The notes below the pieces were generated by a model, which searched no databases, was not told the DNA's origin, and was given only the letters and a program-made list of their open reading frames with translations. From Saprospiraceae bacterium (GTDB taxonomy: Bacteria; Bacteroidota; Bacteroidia; Chitinophagales; Saprospiraceae): DNA of 64,000 nt. The translations under genes were made by a program, and so were the position numbers. The stretch is from NCBI GenBank assembly GCA_016718505.1, contig JADKDE010000002.1:62001-126000 (forward strand), read 5' to 3'. Shown here in pieces: positions 26,192 through 35,818 of this stretch (the stretch's first letter is position 1; each line of letters starts with the position of its first letter).

Positions 26192-28999
26192 TTACTTGAT
26201 TGTCAGCTTTTTGGTAAACAAGGTTTCGTTTTGTTGTAATTTTAGGACGTAAAATCCTTTAGGCAATTCGTGCAAATCCAATTGTATTTTATTCAATCCT
26301 TGGTGTACATTTTCGATTATTTTTTTGAAAGTGGTTTTTCCACTCATGTCGAGTATTTCAATTGTCAAAAATTCACTTTGGATCGATGAATAGTGGATTT
26401 GAAGGTTATTATCCTCATTTAATGGGTTGGGAAATATCTCCAATTGTGCCTTTTTTTGAGCCAAATCAAAAACTATGATGTTGGAAAATTTGAATGACCC
26501 ATCAAAATCGGTTTGTCGTAAACGGTAATAATTAAATCCTCTTTTAGGTTTTGTATCTCTAAATGCATAATTGGACTTAACGGATGTAGTCCCTTTTCCT
26601 TTGATTATTCTGATATCTTCAAATTGAATTCCGCCATCCGATCTTTGCAATGTGAAATAATCGTTGTTTATTTCAGAGGCAGTTTCCCAGAATAGATCGA
26701 TTGCATTGTTATCTATTACTTTTCCTCCAAAGTTCAATAATTCTACGCTCAACAATGAAGAAGTGCAAGCAATGGTAGTTGGCGCACCGAATACGCATGG
26801 ATTGGTCGTAGAAGCAATGGTTGGAAATGGAACGCCTGCAATACCAGGGTAGGAAATGTTCAAGGTCATCGTCATGGTGATACTACTCACGTCAACTCCA
26901 CTTTGAAATAAGAGGGCGCATATACCAGCAGCTCCTGGATCTGCACCAGCAGGAAAATTGGCTTGTGTATAAGTAAACGTACCATTCCCCACAGCTGCAA
27001 TCAAACTAGAATTACCACTGCACGAGCCATTAAATCTCATATTGAGCGTTAATCCTCCCGCGCCTGCATATCCAGAGATGTTGAGAGTTACTGTGAAATT
27101 AGGAGCTGGTGTTGGTGTCGGGCGACACGTAACTAGTGAAGCGTTAATTCTCGCCCATTCACCCACAGTTGGAGCTCCAAGGCTTACGGCACCTGAAGTG
27201 ACGGAAACTGTACATGTCGAATTTGGAGTGCCGGCAACATATTGGGAGGCAAAAGGAATGGCGTAATATGTGGTGCCAGCATTGCAATCCATAGACAGAG
27301 AATTGCTAGGGGCACTGTTCGATTGGAGGTAACAATTGACTGAAGTTCCAGAGACAATCGAACTGCAAGAAGATCCACTAGCGGCCCCATAGATAGTGAA
27401 TAGATTGGATGGTGTTGGCGGAGTTGTGGTGATTAACCAACCAGTATAATTATTGGTTCCTAAAGAAGCTCCTGTTGTATTCAAAATCTGGGCTGTTGTA
27501 TTATTGTCCATAAAAGACAAACTAGAATTGCTAGAATCTCCTGGATCACTAAGTATAGTAACTTCTACTCGTTGGCGACAATCTTGATTAATGGCATTTA
27601 CCTCAGCAAGGTAGAAATAGTAAACCCCAGGTACTGCCATATTTAATTCGCCAGCTGTCGGTGTAAAACTAGCTGTATTCGTACGTATAGGAACTCCGCC
27701 CGTTGCGCTAGAGTACCAGTTGAAAGCACATGTGGCGGCAATAGAGTTAGCTGCTGTTGAATTCGTAGCATTGAACGTAGGAACAGCACCATTTACGCAA
27801 ACTTCTTTTCTATAAGAATTGGCGTTGTTAACGACATTGCTTGTGAAAAATCTATTGGCAATCGGGTCACACATATAAGATCTTGCACAAACAAAGGCGT
27901 CCACCATTTTTGCTTTTTGGCAAGCAGTATATTGCTGCCTGCATCCGCTCAATGAGTTATATGACATAATGTTATTGAGCGTATTAGGGGTATTAGCCAA
28001 ATCGCCGTATGCACTGCCACAAGTACCTGAAGTGCTGAAATCACAATTGTTCGGTGAGCCAAGTCTTGGACCTATGGTGCAAGAAAGATAATTGGTTTCT
28101 CCATTAGAAAAATCGGGATCTGCGTCCGTATCTGAAATCCCGTCTCCCATAGCACAATCGTCTAGGTTACTAGCAGGATTGTCGGCTTCAGCATTGCCTC
28201 CACCGTTGCCAGAGATATCATTCTCGTGCGTGTGAAATAGTCCCAAATAGTGCCCCAATTCGTGTATAATAACCGTGCTGAATTCGGTATTTACACAGGG
28301 ATTGACTACCGTGCGACTGATACAATCTCCATCCATAAATAATTTGTTGTTATGGGGGGTATTGCCGTAGGGCAAGGCAGCATACCCGTTGCATCCAGTC
28401 GCAGCTCCATTGTCTGTGAGTTTTTTAGGTATATAAATATTCAAAATATTGGCGGTATAATATGCTGCTACAATGGCTGCATCATCCCCATCGCTAGGAA
28501 CTGTAGAATTGTCACAGTCATTAAAATCTGAATTATTGATTTGTGTCGGAGCCTGAATCTGATACACTCGGATTGGAATGCCATTGCAACAATTGTATTG
28601 GTTTATGTAATTGATATGATTGGCGATCTGAGCATCCGTCGCTCCTCTGTTTGTGCCATCATTGTTGGCAAAAACCCATACTTTACAAGGCAATAAGTAA
28701 GTTCCCATGGTTGCTGTTCCGCATTGATTGCTATTACAAGCTGGATTATTATCCACGAATGAGCAATCATTGGTACAAGCACTTCCATAACTTGACTTCA
28801 AGCCATAGGTTGCACAATTGCTAAAGAATCGTTGGTTTAATTGAGTTTGCAATAGCTCTGTGGGTAGATTTGCGTATTTTTCTTTGTAAAGTTTTGCCAT
28901 TTTGGAGGTTTCACAGCCCATGTCTTGTGAGAATCCTAAAAAAGGTAAAATGGAATAGATAGCAATGACTAAATGCTTCAGTTGATTTGATGATTTCAT
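26192..28999 (-). CDS. T9SS-secreted M43-type metallopeptidase
   Basis: A ~935-residue secreted protease. Residues 1-25 are a signal peptide. The catalytic HELGHYLGLFH (H246, E247, H250, H256) fits the extended HExxHxxGxxH zinc site of the M43 pappalysin family; a downstream NIMSY supplies the Met-turn. A Ser/Thr/Asn-rich middle with several cysteines follows, then Ig/fibronectin-like strands, and the last ~80 residues (LEIFPNPLNEDNN ... KGFYVLKLQQNE) are a type A T9SS sorting domain. It should be exported to the surface or medium to degrade protein. The 23-residue extension upstream of Met 28999 is ignored because the signal peptide begins there. Monocistronic. Confidence 0.9.
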   Translation of the reverse strand: MKSSNQLKHLVIAIYSILPFLGFSQDMGCETSKMAKLYKEKYANLPTELLQTQLNQRFFSNCATYGLKSSYGSACTNDCSFVDNNPACNSNQCGTATMGTYLLPCKVWVFANNDGTNRGATDAQIANHINYINQYNCCNGIPIRVYQIQAPTQINNSDFNDCDNSTVPSDGDDAAIVAAYYTANILNIYIPKKLTDNGAATGCNGYAALPYGNTPHNNKLFMDGDCISRTVVNPCVNTEFSTVIIHELGHYLGLFHTHENDISGNGGGNAEADNPASNLDDCAMGDGISDTDADPDFSNGETNYLSCTIGPRLGSPNNCDFSTSGTCGSAYGDLANTPNTLNNIMSYNSLSGCRQQYTACQKAKMVDAFVCARSYMCDPIANRFFTSNVVNNANSYRKEVCVNGAVPTFNATNSTAANSIAATCAFNWYSSATGGVPIRTNTASFTPTAGELNMAVPGVYYFYLAEVNAINQDCRQRVEVTILSDPGDSSNSSLSFMDNNTTAQILNTTGASLGTNNYTGWLITTTPPTPSNLFTIYGAASGSSCSSIVSGTSVNCYLQSNSAPSNSLSMDCNAGTTYYAIPFASQYVAGTPNSTCTVSVTSGAVSLGAPTVGEWARINASLVTCRPTPTPAPNFTVTLNISGYAGAGGLTLNMRFNGSCSGNSSLIAAVGNGTFTYTQANFPAGADPGAAGICALLFQSGVDVSSITMTMTLNISYPGIAGVPFPTIASTTNPCVFGAPTTIACTSSLLSVELLNFGGKVIDNNAIDLFWETASEINNDYFTLQRSDGGIQFEDIRIIKGKGTTSVKSNYAFRDTKPKRGFNYYRLRQTDFDGSFKFSNIIVFDLAQKKAQLEIFPNPLNEDNNLQIHYSSIQSEFLTIEILDMSGKTTFKKIIENVHQGLNKIQLDLHELPKGFYVLKLQQNETLFTKKLTIK

Positions 29000-29033
29000 A
29001 GCAAAAATAAGGTTTATGTAGTTGAATAGTACG

Positions 29034-29041
29034 CAAAAATA
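29034..29041 (-). promoter_or_regulatory. Possible -7 box (TATTTTTG) for the M43 gene
   Basis: Plus strand CAAAAATA reads TATTTTTG on the minus strand, 35 bases upstream of the ATG at 28999. The region is A-rich, so a chance match is possible; a second match lies at 29002-29009, too near the start. Confidence 0.35.
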
Positions 29042-29149
29042 AAAAAAATAAATGAAAAGTGAAAACAATTTCTAAAAAATAAATGATAGGAAAATTTTAA
29101 AAAATACTTGATATTTTACGAGTAAATTAAAAATTTGGAATGGAGCTAA

Positions 29150-29300
29150 TCGCATGAGCGGGTGTAGAGGTCGGGATGCAGATCCGTAGGATAAGCGTCC
29201 CGAGTCTCGGCGCATCATCCCGAGATGAAAGTCGAGACGGAACCCTCGCAACACGCGACTCCGATCTCGTCGTCTGACGAGGGAGGAGGCATGCCCAAAA
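29150..29300 (-). repeat. GGGCGT-type intergenic element, reverse copy (R6)
   Basis: On the minus strand it opens TTTTGGGCATGCCTCC, has CTCGTC/GACGAG, GCGAGGGTTCCGTCTCGAC, a long TCTCGGGATG...CATCCCGA hairpin and ends near CTCATGCG. Found in the 305-base gap between the S9 gene end and the M43 gene start. Confidence 0.65.
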
Positions 29301-29304
29301 TAAC

Positions 29305-31686
29305 CTATTTTAAATGATCCAAGAAAAGCTGGTAAATCCTGCGGTACTCGTCCAGCCAGCTCGAATTCTCCTTAAATCCGTGGTCTTCGACTGGAAAAAC
29401 TGCAAGATCCCATCGCTCCTTTTTGAGTTCGATAAGTCGCTGGGAAAGGCGCACAACGTCCTGAAACTGAACATTCGTGTCATACATCCCGTGGAGCATG
29501 AGCAATCGATCTTGAAGCCCACCTGCGAAATAAATGGGAGAGCTGCGGTTATAGGCGATGGAATCTTCGATGGGCGTGTTGAGGATATTGGAAGTGTAAC
29601 CGTGATTGTAATGTGCCCAATCGGTTACGGAACGCAACGCTGCGCCGCATTTGAAAACCCCGGGGTACTTGAAAAGAGCCATCAAGGTGATGAATCCGCC
29701 GTAAGAGCCGCCATAAATTCCGATCTTATTTTTGTCGATGCCAAGAGAATCAATTAAAAATTTGGTGCCATCGATCTGGTCGGTGAGGTCGATCCCACCC
29801 ATGTGGCGGTAGATGGCCGTCCGCCAATCTCTGCCGTAGCCAGCACTCGCTCGGTAATCAATATCTAAAACAGTAAATCCTTTTGAAACCATGAAATTGT
29901 GGAACATGTATTCCCTTGTGTAGCTACTCCACCATTTGTGTGCGTTTTGTAAATAGCCCGCTCCATGCACAAAAATGACCGCTGGGCCGCCTTGGGTTCG
30001 GAGTGGTGTGTATAGTCGAGCGGGGATAGAAGTGCCGTCCTGCGCCTTAAAATGCACGAATTTTGGCTTAATCCAAGATTGTTTTGCAAATTCAGGGTTT
30101 TGGGAAAAAGTAATTTGCGTTTGGGATGTAATATTTAGACTGGGAGCGATGAAAAGTTCCGGAGGTGTGGTAGAGTTGGAATACATAAAATTGTAGTAAG
30201 AGCCGAGAGGGGATAAGGTAGCTTCGTACTTGCCTTCTCCTTGCCATAGGGGGACCAAATTATTGTTTTTGTCCAAGATATAGGCGTGCGACTGCCTTAA
30301 ATCGGCCTTGTTGGCGTGGATTAGCCAAATATTCTGTAGGTCTAGGTATTTAATGTCTTGCACCTCAAAATTTCCTTTGGTTATTTGGGTAATTTTTTTG
30401 TTTGAAAATTGGTACTGGTACAAGTGTGAAAATCCTGATTCCTCCGAGGTAAAATAAAAAGATCCCTTGTCATCTGCAAAGGTCATAAAGCCTTCATAAG
30501 CAACCGTAGGCCCTCCAATCCACGCCTCGTCGTGCTGGTGGTCTATGCAGTAATTTTCTTTAGCGTCCCAGCCGATATGCACCAACCATCGATCCTTGTT
30601 GTCCAAAGAAAAAACCTCTGCGACGCAATGGTCGCCATCTGGACTGTACAAAACTAGTGATACGTAAATGGGTTTAGGGGTCTTATAGAGAGGTTGGAAA
30701 GGCACGGTGTCTCGGTGGTAGTCTTGAAGGAATTTTGGCTTGGTATTGATGCCAGGCAAGAAAGAAAAATCAATGAACTTAAAGGTATCCAAAGCAAGAT
30801 TGAGCATATACATTTCATAAGAATTCGGCGTTTCGCCGACCATCGGTCGGATTCTATTGCTACGGACGTATCCGTCCTCTGTTAAAAAGTCAGGGACCTC
30901 GGTATCTCGATTATTGGCTCTTTCAGTGAGTTGGACGAAAGCAGTGCGGCCGTTGGGATTGATTTGAAGGATGGATAGGTCTTTTTCCCCGATGAACAAG
31001 CCTTTGGGCTTGGTAAGGCTATTTTGATAAGATTTATTTTCCTCTCTGATTTTTTTTCGATCGCTCAATACTTCCATTATTTTCATATTGTCCTCTTCGA
31101 CCCATTTTTCGCTGAGGGTTTTGGGCTTGGATCTGGTATCTTCTTTTTTGGTTTTCAAGAATGTTGCTTGAGATAAACTTGGCGTGTCGAGGTTAAATCT
31201 TATGATTTTTTGATCCTTTTGAAAGTAAATTATGTGGTCTTTGTCGCCCCATTTGGGATTGGATTCGTAGCCGTCACTTTCAAGTAAGATTCGAGACTTT
31301 TTGCTCATTTTGTCGAACAAATAGATGTCTCCATTTTTTTCGAAGAGAGCGGTGGTTTTTGAACGGTTCCAAGACAAATCACTGCCTATGATTTCCTGTT
31401 GCCTTTCAGCGGGAGTACTTAATTTTATTGATTTTTTAACGAAGTCATAAGTGTACCATTTTTGGATGATTTGAGAATCTCGTTGCCATAGAAAAAAGAG
31501 TTTTTGTTCATCGAGGCTCCAAATAGGCCTGCTGGGAGTATGCCCAATATAGTCATTGCCACGCATGATATCCTCTAATTTTAAGGCCTGGGCCTCAACA
31601 AATATTGGACAAAATATTATAGAAAATAGACATAATAATAGAATGCCCAATCGACTGTTTTTGAAGAAAATTGAAAAATTCTGCAT
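29305..31686 (-). CDS. S9-family prolyl oligopeptidase-like secreted peptidase
   Basis: A ~793-residue serine peptidase. Residues 1-32 after Met 31686 form a signal peptide ending at VEAQ. The first ~530 residues form a beta-propeller; the C-terminal alpha/beta-hydrolase has GIYGGSYGGFITL (nucleophile Ser), MLHGMYDTNVQF (acid) and PVEDHGF (His). This is the DPP IV/acylaminoacyl-peptidase branch, which trims short peptides in the periplasm. The Met at 31749 would place a 21-residue stretch before the signal peptide, so 31686 is chosen. Last residue is close to R6. No neighbours in the same direction. Confidence 0.9.
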   Translation of the reverse strand: MQNFSIFFKNSRLGILLLCLFSIIFCPIFVEAQALKLEDIMRGNDYIGHTPSRPIWSLDEQKLFFLWQRDSQIIQKWYTYDFVKKSIKLSTPAERQQEIIGSDLSWNRSKTTALFEKNGDIYLFDKMSKKSRILLESDGYESNPKWGDKDHIIYFQKDQKIIRFNLDTPSLSQATFLKTKKEDTRSKPKTLSEKWVEEDNMKIMEVLSDRKKIREENKSYQNSLTKPKGLFIGEKDLSILQINPNGRTAFVQLTERANNRDTEVPDFLTEDGYVRSNRIRPMVGETPNSYEMYMLNLALDTFKFIDFSFLPGINTKPKFLQDYHRDTVPFQPLYKTPKPIYVSLVLYSPDGDHCVAEVFSLDNKDRWLVHIGWDAKENYCIDHQHDEAWIGGPTVAYEGFMTFADDKGSFYFTSEESGFSHLYQYQFSNKKITQITKGNFEVQDIKYLDLQNIWLIHANKADLRQSHAYILDKNNNLVPLWQGEGKYEATLSPLGSYYNFMYSNSTTPPELFIAPSLNITSQTQITFSQNPEFAKQSWIKPKFVHFKAQDGTSIPARLYTPLRTQGGPAVIFVHGAGYLQNAHKWWSSYTREYMFHNFMVSKGFTVLDIDYRASAGYGRDWRTAIYRHMGGIDLTDQIDGTKFLIDSLGIDKNKIGIYGGSYGGFITLMALFKYPGVFKCGAALRSVTDWAHYNHGYTSNILNTPIEDSIAYNRSSPIYFAGGLQDRLLMLHGMYDTNVQFQDVVRLSQRLIELKKERWDLAVFPVEDHGFKENSSWLDEYRRIYQLFLDHLK

Positions 31687-31726
31687 CTTTATTTGGGTTG
31701 TAACGTTAATATTGTACTCAAAATGG

Positions 31727-31756
31727 TTGGCTTGTACAGACAAGACCATACCTTTG
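31727..31756 (+). promoter_or_regulatory. Bacteroidota promoter for the ferredoxin gene
   Basis: TACCTTTG at 31749-31756 fits TAnnTTTG, and a TTG at 31727-31729 lies 19 bases upstream, giving a good -33/-7 pair. ATG follows at 31784. Confidence 0.6.
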
Positions 31757-31783
31757 CAAGGTAATAAAAATTAAGATAATTTA

Positions 31784-32125
31784 ATGGCGACAGTAAAATT
31801 TAGTTTTGAGGATGATGCGATAGCCCCTAAAACAATAGAAAATGCCTCATCAAATATTTCAATATTAGAGCTGACAGAAGAACACGATATCCATCTCAAT
31901 CATAATTGTGGGGGTGTTTGTGCTTGTAGTACCTGTCACGTGTATATCAAATCAGGAGACAAGTTTTTGGAAGAAATTTCTGACAAAGAAGAAGATTTTA
32001 TCGACCGTGCGATCAATCCTAAGCTGGACAGCAGATTGGCTTGTCAATGTATTATATTGGATGAATGTGCTGTGATAGAAGTATTGATACCTGACCAGAA
32101 AAGAATCATTGGTCACGAGCATTAG
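31784..32125 (+). CDS. fdx: 2Fe-2S ferredoxin, adrenodoxin type
   Basis: A 113-residue ferredoxin. Cluster ligands C42-x5-C48-x2-C51 in NHNCGGVCACSTCH and C87 in RLACQC match vertebrate-type/ISC ferredoxins, which donate electrons in Fe-S cluster assembly. Next gene is an IscX-like protein, so a role in Fe-S biogenesis is likely. Two extra cysteines (C46, C89) are also present. Confidence 0.9.
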   Translation: MATVKFSFEDDAIAPKTIENASSNISILELTEEHDIHLNHNCGGVCACSTCHVYIKSGDKFLEEISDKEEDFIDRAINPKLDSRLACQCIILDECAVIEVLIPDQKRIIGHEH

Positions 32126-32169
32126 GAATTCTCTCCCTTAAGATTTTTTAACACTTAACCAGACAAAAG

Positions 32170-32418
32170 ATGGCATTTAAAGATATAGAAGATACACCTA
32201 TAAAGTGGGCGGACCATGAGGATATAGCGATCAAGCTTTTCGAGCGATTCGGAGCAGAATTCACAGAGAGTAAAATCTACAGGATTAGATTCACAAAACT
32301 GATCGAATGGGTGCTTGAGATTCCAAACTTTGTAGCAAAACGAGAAGACTGTACCGAAGCCCACCTAGAGCAAATCCAAGCTAAATGGGTGTACGAGTGG
32401 CGATACGAAACCAAATAA
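32170..32418 (+). CDS. iscX: IscX-family Fe-S assembly protein
   Basis: An 82-residue acidic protein: IKWADHEDIAIKLFERF and LIEWVLEIPNF match IscX (YfhJ), the small helical partner that binds IscS and iron and tunes cluster assembly in the ISC pathway. Starts 44 bases after the ferredoxin gene, in the same order as at the end of many isc operons. IscS, IscU and HscAB genes are not in the window. Confidence 0.88.
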   Translation: MAFKDIEDTPIKWADHEDIAIKLFERFGAEFTESKIYRIRFTKLIEWVLEIPNFVAKREDCTEAHLEQIQAKWVYEWRYETK

Positions 32419-32450
32419 TCTTTAAAAATACTTAAGAAACACAAATTTGT

Positions 32451-33484
32451 GTGATGACTGAATCAAACAGAGATTTCATTATCCTTGCCATTGAATCATC
32501 TTGTGACGATACCGCCGCCGCTGTCATCAAAAACGGACTTTTGCTCTCCAATGTCGTTTCATCCCAGCTGGAACATCAACAATATGGCGGAGTCGTGCCA
32601 GAGATCGCCTCTAGGGCCCACGATGGCAAAATTCTAACAGTAGTCCAAAAAGCATTGGATCAAGCTGACATCACCAAAGAATCGCTCAGCGCTGTAGCTT
32701 TTACATCAGGTCCAGGTTTGATGGGTTCTCTCTTGGTCGGGGTTTCTTTTGGTAAGGCTTTTGCCCTGGGATTATCCCTGCCAATCATCCAAGTGAACCA
32801 TATGGAAGCTCATATTTTGGCTCATTTTATTGAACCCCCAAGCCCCGGATTCCCTTTTCTATGTCTTACGGTGAGCGGTGGCCACACACAGATCGTATTT
32901 GTAAAGTCCGTCGATGACATGACGGTGCTAGGAAAAACCATAGATGATGCGGCTGGTGAGGCATTTGATAAAATAGGAAAAATGCTTGGACTTCCGTATC
33001 CCGCAGGACCAGTTATGGATCGACTCGCACAAATGGGGGAGCCTATTTTTCAGTTTGCCAAACCCAATATAGAGGGCTTGGATTATAGTTTTAGCGGATT
33101 TAAGACCTCCGTTTTGTATTTTTAAAAAACAAATTAAAAGAAAACCCTAAATTCATCGAAGAAAACCTCAACGACCTCTGTCGTTCCGTTCAAGACAATA
33201 TCGTAGAGATTCTTTTGCAGAAATTGACGAAAGCAGCTAAAATCCATCAAATCAAAGAAATAGCCATCGCAGGAGGCGTCGCAGCCAATTCTGGACTAAA
33301 AACAGCCCTACAAGCCAAAGGTGAACAATTAGGGTGGAATGTGTATATCCCTAAAATCGCATACTGCACCGATAATGCGGGGATGATCGCTATGGCAGCC
33401 CATTTCAAATATTTAAAAGAAGATTTTTGTGCATTTGAAGTACGACCAGATGTTCGCATGTCGGTTAAATCAAACAATATATGA
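32451..33484 (+). CDS. tsaD: tRNA t6A37 threonylcarbamoyltransferase TsaD (frame break)
   Basis: A ~344-residue ASKHA ATPase that transfers the threonylcarbamoyl group to A37 of ANN-decoding tRNAs. Visible are IESSCDDTAAAVIKNG, VPEIASRAHDGK, iron ligands in VNHMEAHILAH, and GGVAANSGL near the C-terminus. The frame stops at 33125 just after FKTSVLYF; adding one T to the run 33119-33123 restores YFLKNKLKENP and a continuous gene to 33484. TsaD is essential in nearly all bacteria, so this break almost certainly is a sequencing slip. Its stop overlaps the pseudouridine synthase start (ATGA). Confidence 0.92.
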
Positions 33485-34539
33485 AAGATCAAATCGAAGA
33501 TACGTCTTGGCAAGAGCCTTCTGATGACCTGATAGAAGTTGTCGAAATTACTACTGACACCAAGCAAAGCCCCGTGCGCTTGGACAAATTTTTGATGGAT
33601 CGCATCCAAAAAATCTCTAGAAACAAAATCCAAAAGTCCATTGAAATTGGTGCCATAACAGTAGATGGGAAATCGGTAAAATCCAACCATAAAGTCAAGC
33701 CCCATCAGCACATAAGAGTGGTCCTGCCCGCCTCCCCGTATGACAATAGCCGCGTTATACCTGAGAATATTCCTTTGAACATCCTCTACGAAGATGACGA
33801 AGTTTTGATCATCAACAAGCCCGCCAATATGGTGGTACATCCAGGATTTGGCAATTTTAAAGGCACTTTGCTCAATGCGCTGGCATTCCATCTAGGCGGT
33901 GGAGACCTCGACGCTGACGTCCATCCAGGACTAGTCCATCGTATAGACAAAGACACCACGGGAATCATGATAGTCGCCAAGACTGAAGAGGCCATGACCC
34001 ACTTGGCCAAGCAATTTTACGATCATACCATAGAGCGCGAGTATCAGGCATTGGTCTGGGGAGATCTGCCAGATGATAAGGGTAGGGTAGAAGGACATAT
34101 CGGCCGCCATCCACGCGATAGAATGCAGTTTTTTGTGTATCCAGAGGGGGATCAAGGAAAACACGCCGTAACACACTATGAAGTGATAGAGCGCATGTAT
34201 TACGTGACTTTGGTCAAGTGCAAGTTGGAGACGGGGCGCACCCACCAGATTAGGGTCCATATGAAGTATATCGGCCACACGCTCTTTGGCGACATTCGTT
34301 ACGGAGGAAATCAAATCCTCAAAGGCACCATTTTTTCCAAGTATCGCCAGTTCGTGGAGAATTGCCTTGAGATGATGCCTAGACAGTCTTTGCACGCGAA
34401 GTCTCTAGGTTTTATACATCCCAAAACGGAACAGCGAATGTATTTTGAAAGCCCCTTGCCAGAAGACTTTAGCAATGTTCTCGAAAAATGGAGGAATTAT
34501 ACCCAAAGCCGTAAAGCCTTGCTCGAGGATAATCAATGA
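33481..34539 (+). CDS. RluD-type rRNA pseudouridine synthase
   Basis: A 352-residue enzyme with an N-terminal S4 RNA-binding domain (about residues 35-90: RLDKFLMDRI) and a RluA/RluD catalytic domain with VHRIDKDTTGIMIVAK, where Asp is the nucleophile, plus ETGRTHQIRVHM and LHAKSLGF. It converts uridines in 23S rRNA to pseudouridine. Overlaps tsaD by four bases. The exact position modified cannot be stated. Confidence 0.9.
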   Translation: MKDQIEDTSWQEPSDDLIEVVEITTDTKQSPVRLDKFLMDRIQKISRNKIQKSIEIGAITVDGKSVKSNHKVKPHQHIRVVLPASPYDNSRVIPENIPLNILYEDDEVLIINKPANMVVHPGFGNFKGTLLNALAFHLGGGDLDADVHPGLVHRIDKDTTGIMIVAKTEEAMTHLAKQFYDHTIEREYQALVWGDLPDDKGRVEGHIGRHPRDRMQFFVYPEGDQGKHAVTHYEVIERMYYVTLVKCKLETGRTHQIRVHMKYIGHTLFGDIRYGGNQILKGTIFSKYRQFVENCLEMMPRQSLHAKSLGFIHPKTEQRMYFESPLPEDFSNVLEKWRNYTQSRKALLEDNQ

Positions 34540-34545
34540 TTGTTA

Positions 34546-34648
34546 TTGGGCGTATCCCTCCTTTCAGTCGGGTCGGTGGCTTCCAGACTCGCTATTCGCT
34601 CGGTGCTTCGCACCATCCTGCGGCTGTCTTCCAGACACCTTACGCATG
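34546..34648 (+). repeat. GGGCGT intergenic element, sub-type B (R7)
   Basis: TTGGGCGTATCCCTCC opens; GGGTCGGTGGC follows; then CCAGACTCGCTATTCGCTCG, GTGCTTCGCACC hairpin, and TCTTCCAGACACCTTACGCA. This middle block is nearly identical to the reverse copy R8 at 38.8 kb but unlike R3-R5, so the family has sub-types. Confidence 0.75.
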
Positions 34649-34706
34649 CTTTGATTGCTTTACTTAGAATGAGCAACAAGAATACAGCATATTTCAAAAA
34701 TATCGC

Positions 34707-34714
34707 TATATTTG
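34707..34714 (+). promoter_or_regulatory. -7 box (TATATTTG) abutting the Rpn start
   Basis: TATATTTG ends only four bases before the ATG at 34719. Transcription from it would start at or after the ATG's first bases, implying a leaderless mRNA or an unused box. Confidence 0.4.
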
Positions 34715-34718
34715 TTAA

Positions 34719-35651
34719 ATGCAAAACAATATTCACAATTTACATGACAAATTCGTAAAAGCGTCCTTCTCAGATGTGGACAGGGCAGTTTCCTTTTTTG
34801 AGCGATTTTTGCCTGAAGAATTGCAAAAAAGCCTAAATCTTACGACGTTAAAATCCATCCAAGAGTCCTATATTCAGGCAGACTTGAACGAACATTTTTC
34901 GGATATAGTTTTCGAAGTACAAACCAAGAGTAGTGACCCAATAGATTTGGTCTTATTGTTCGAGCACAAATCAGCACCCGACAAGCATGTCCTAGTGCAA
35001 GTTGGGCATTACATTTTTTCACATTGGGTCAAGTGCATCAACGAAAAGAGAGAGCTGAAAGCCATCATACCTTTGATTTATTATCAAGGCAAGAAAAAGT
35101 GGGAAAAGCCAAAGCTATTGAATTTGTTTCCAAGGATCGAAGGATCTCTAAGCCAATACATACCAGCGATAAATCACGTATTCATAGCACTAAGTACGCT
35201 TTCTGATGAAAACATCTCCCAAATCCGCAACAGATTGATGGCCGCCGCGGTTTTGGCACAGAAAAAGGGCATCAATTTTATAAAATGGGAGGAGGACTTA
35301 AAAAAAATCTTTACCTTATTACCTGTGGAAATCGAACCAGGAAACTTTCTCCAGCAAATGTTCGTTTACATAATAAATGTATCAGAAATACCACAACCAG
35401 AATTTAAAAAGGCCATAGAAACAATACCACCAACCATAAAATCAAATATCATGACCACATACGCACAAATAAAGGAAGAAGGTAAGCTTGAAGGCATACA
35501 AGAAGGAATACTTGAAGGAGAGCAAAAAGGAAAAATTGAAGTAATCCTCAATGGCCTCAAGAATGGCTTGAGTGTTGAATTGTTGGCCAATATCACAGGA
35601 TTATCTGTGACCGAAGTCGCAAAGATCATCGAGGAGCAAGGTCAGAAGTAG
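34719..35651 (+). CDS. Rpn-family recombination-promoting nuclease
   Basis: A 310-residue PD-(D/E)XK nuclease-type protein (PF04754 / transposase_31 branch). HDKFVKASFSDVDRAVSFFERFLP at the N-terminus, the conserved acidic strand LNEHFSDIVFEVQT and the catalytic-type LLFEHKSAPD match the Rpn family; the C-terminus has a low-complexity EGILEGEQKG segment and a helix-turn-helix-like tail. Rpn proteins raise recA-independent recombination and often show gene loss and frame variation. Full-length here. Flanked by R7 and a strong stem-loop; part of a mobile-like stretch. Confidence 0.88.
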   Translation: MQNNIHNLHDKFVKASFSDVDRAVSFFERFLPEELQKSLNLTTLKSIQESYIQADLNEHFSDIVFEVQTKSSDPIDLVLLFEHKSAPDKHVLVQVGHYIFSHWVKCINEKRELKAIIPLIYYQGKKKWEKPKLLNLFPRIEGSLSQYIPAINHVFIALSTLSDENISQIRNRLMAAAVLAQKKGINFIKWEEDLKKIFTLLPVEIEPGNFLQQMFVYIINVSEIPQPEFKKAIETIPPTIKSNIMTTYAQIKEEGKLEGIQEGILEGEQKGKIEVILNGLKNGLSVELLANITGLSVTEVAKIIEEQGQK

Positions 35652-35771
35652 TTAACTTTTGCCCAAATTTGGTGAGGTTAGACTCAATTCATGAATTTAT
35701 TCAACTTGCTAACAAATCAATGCAGAAAAATTGGTTTACCTATAACCCAATTCCCAAAATAGCACTAAATT

Positions 35772-35809
35772 AGTATAAAGTGGGAATCCATAGTTTCCCA
35801 CTTTATACT
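35772..35809. terminator. Perfect 15-bp stem-loop between convergent genes
   Basis: Arms AGTATAAAGTGGGAA (35772-35786) and TTCCCACTTTATACT (35795-35809) around an 8-base loop. It lies between the Rpn gene end and the macrodomain gene end; the T-rich flank on each side fits a two-way terminator. Confidence 0.7.
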
Positions 35810-35818
35810 TTGAGTAAT

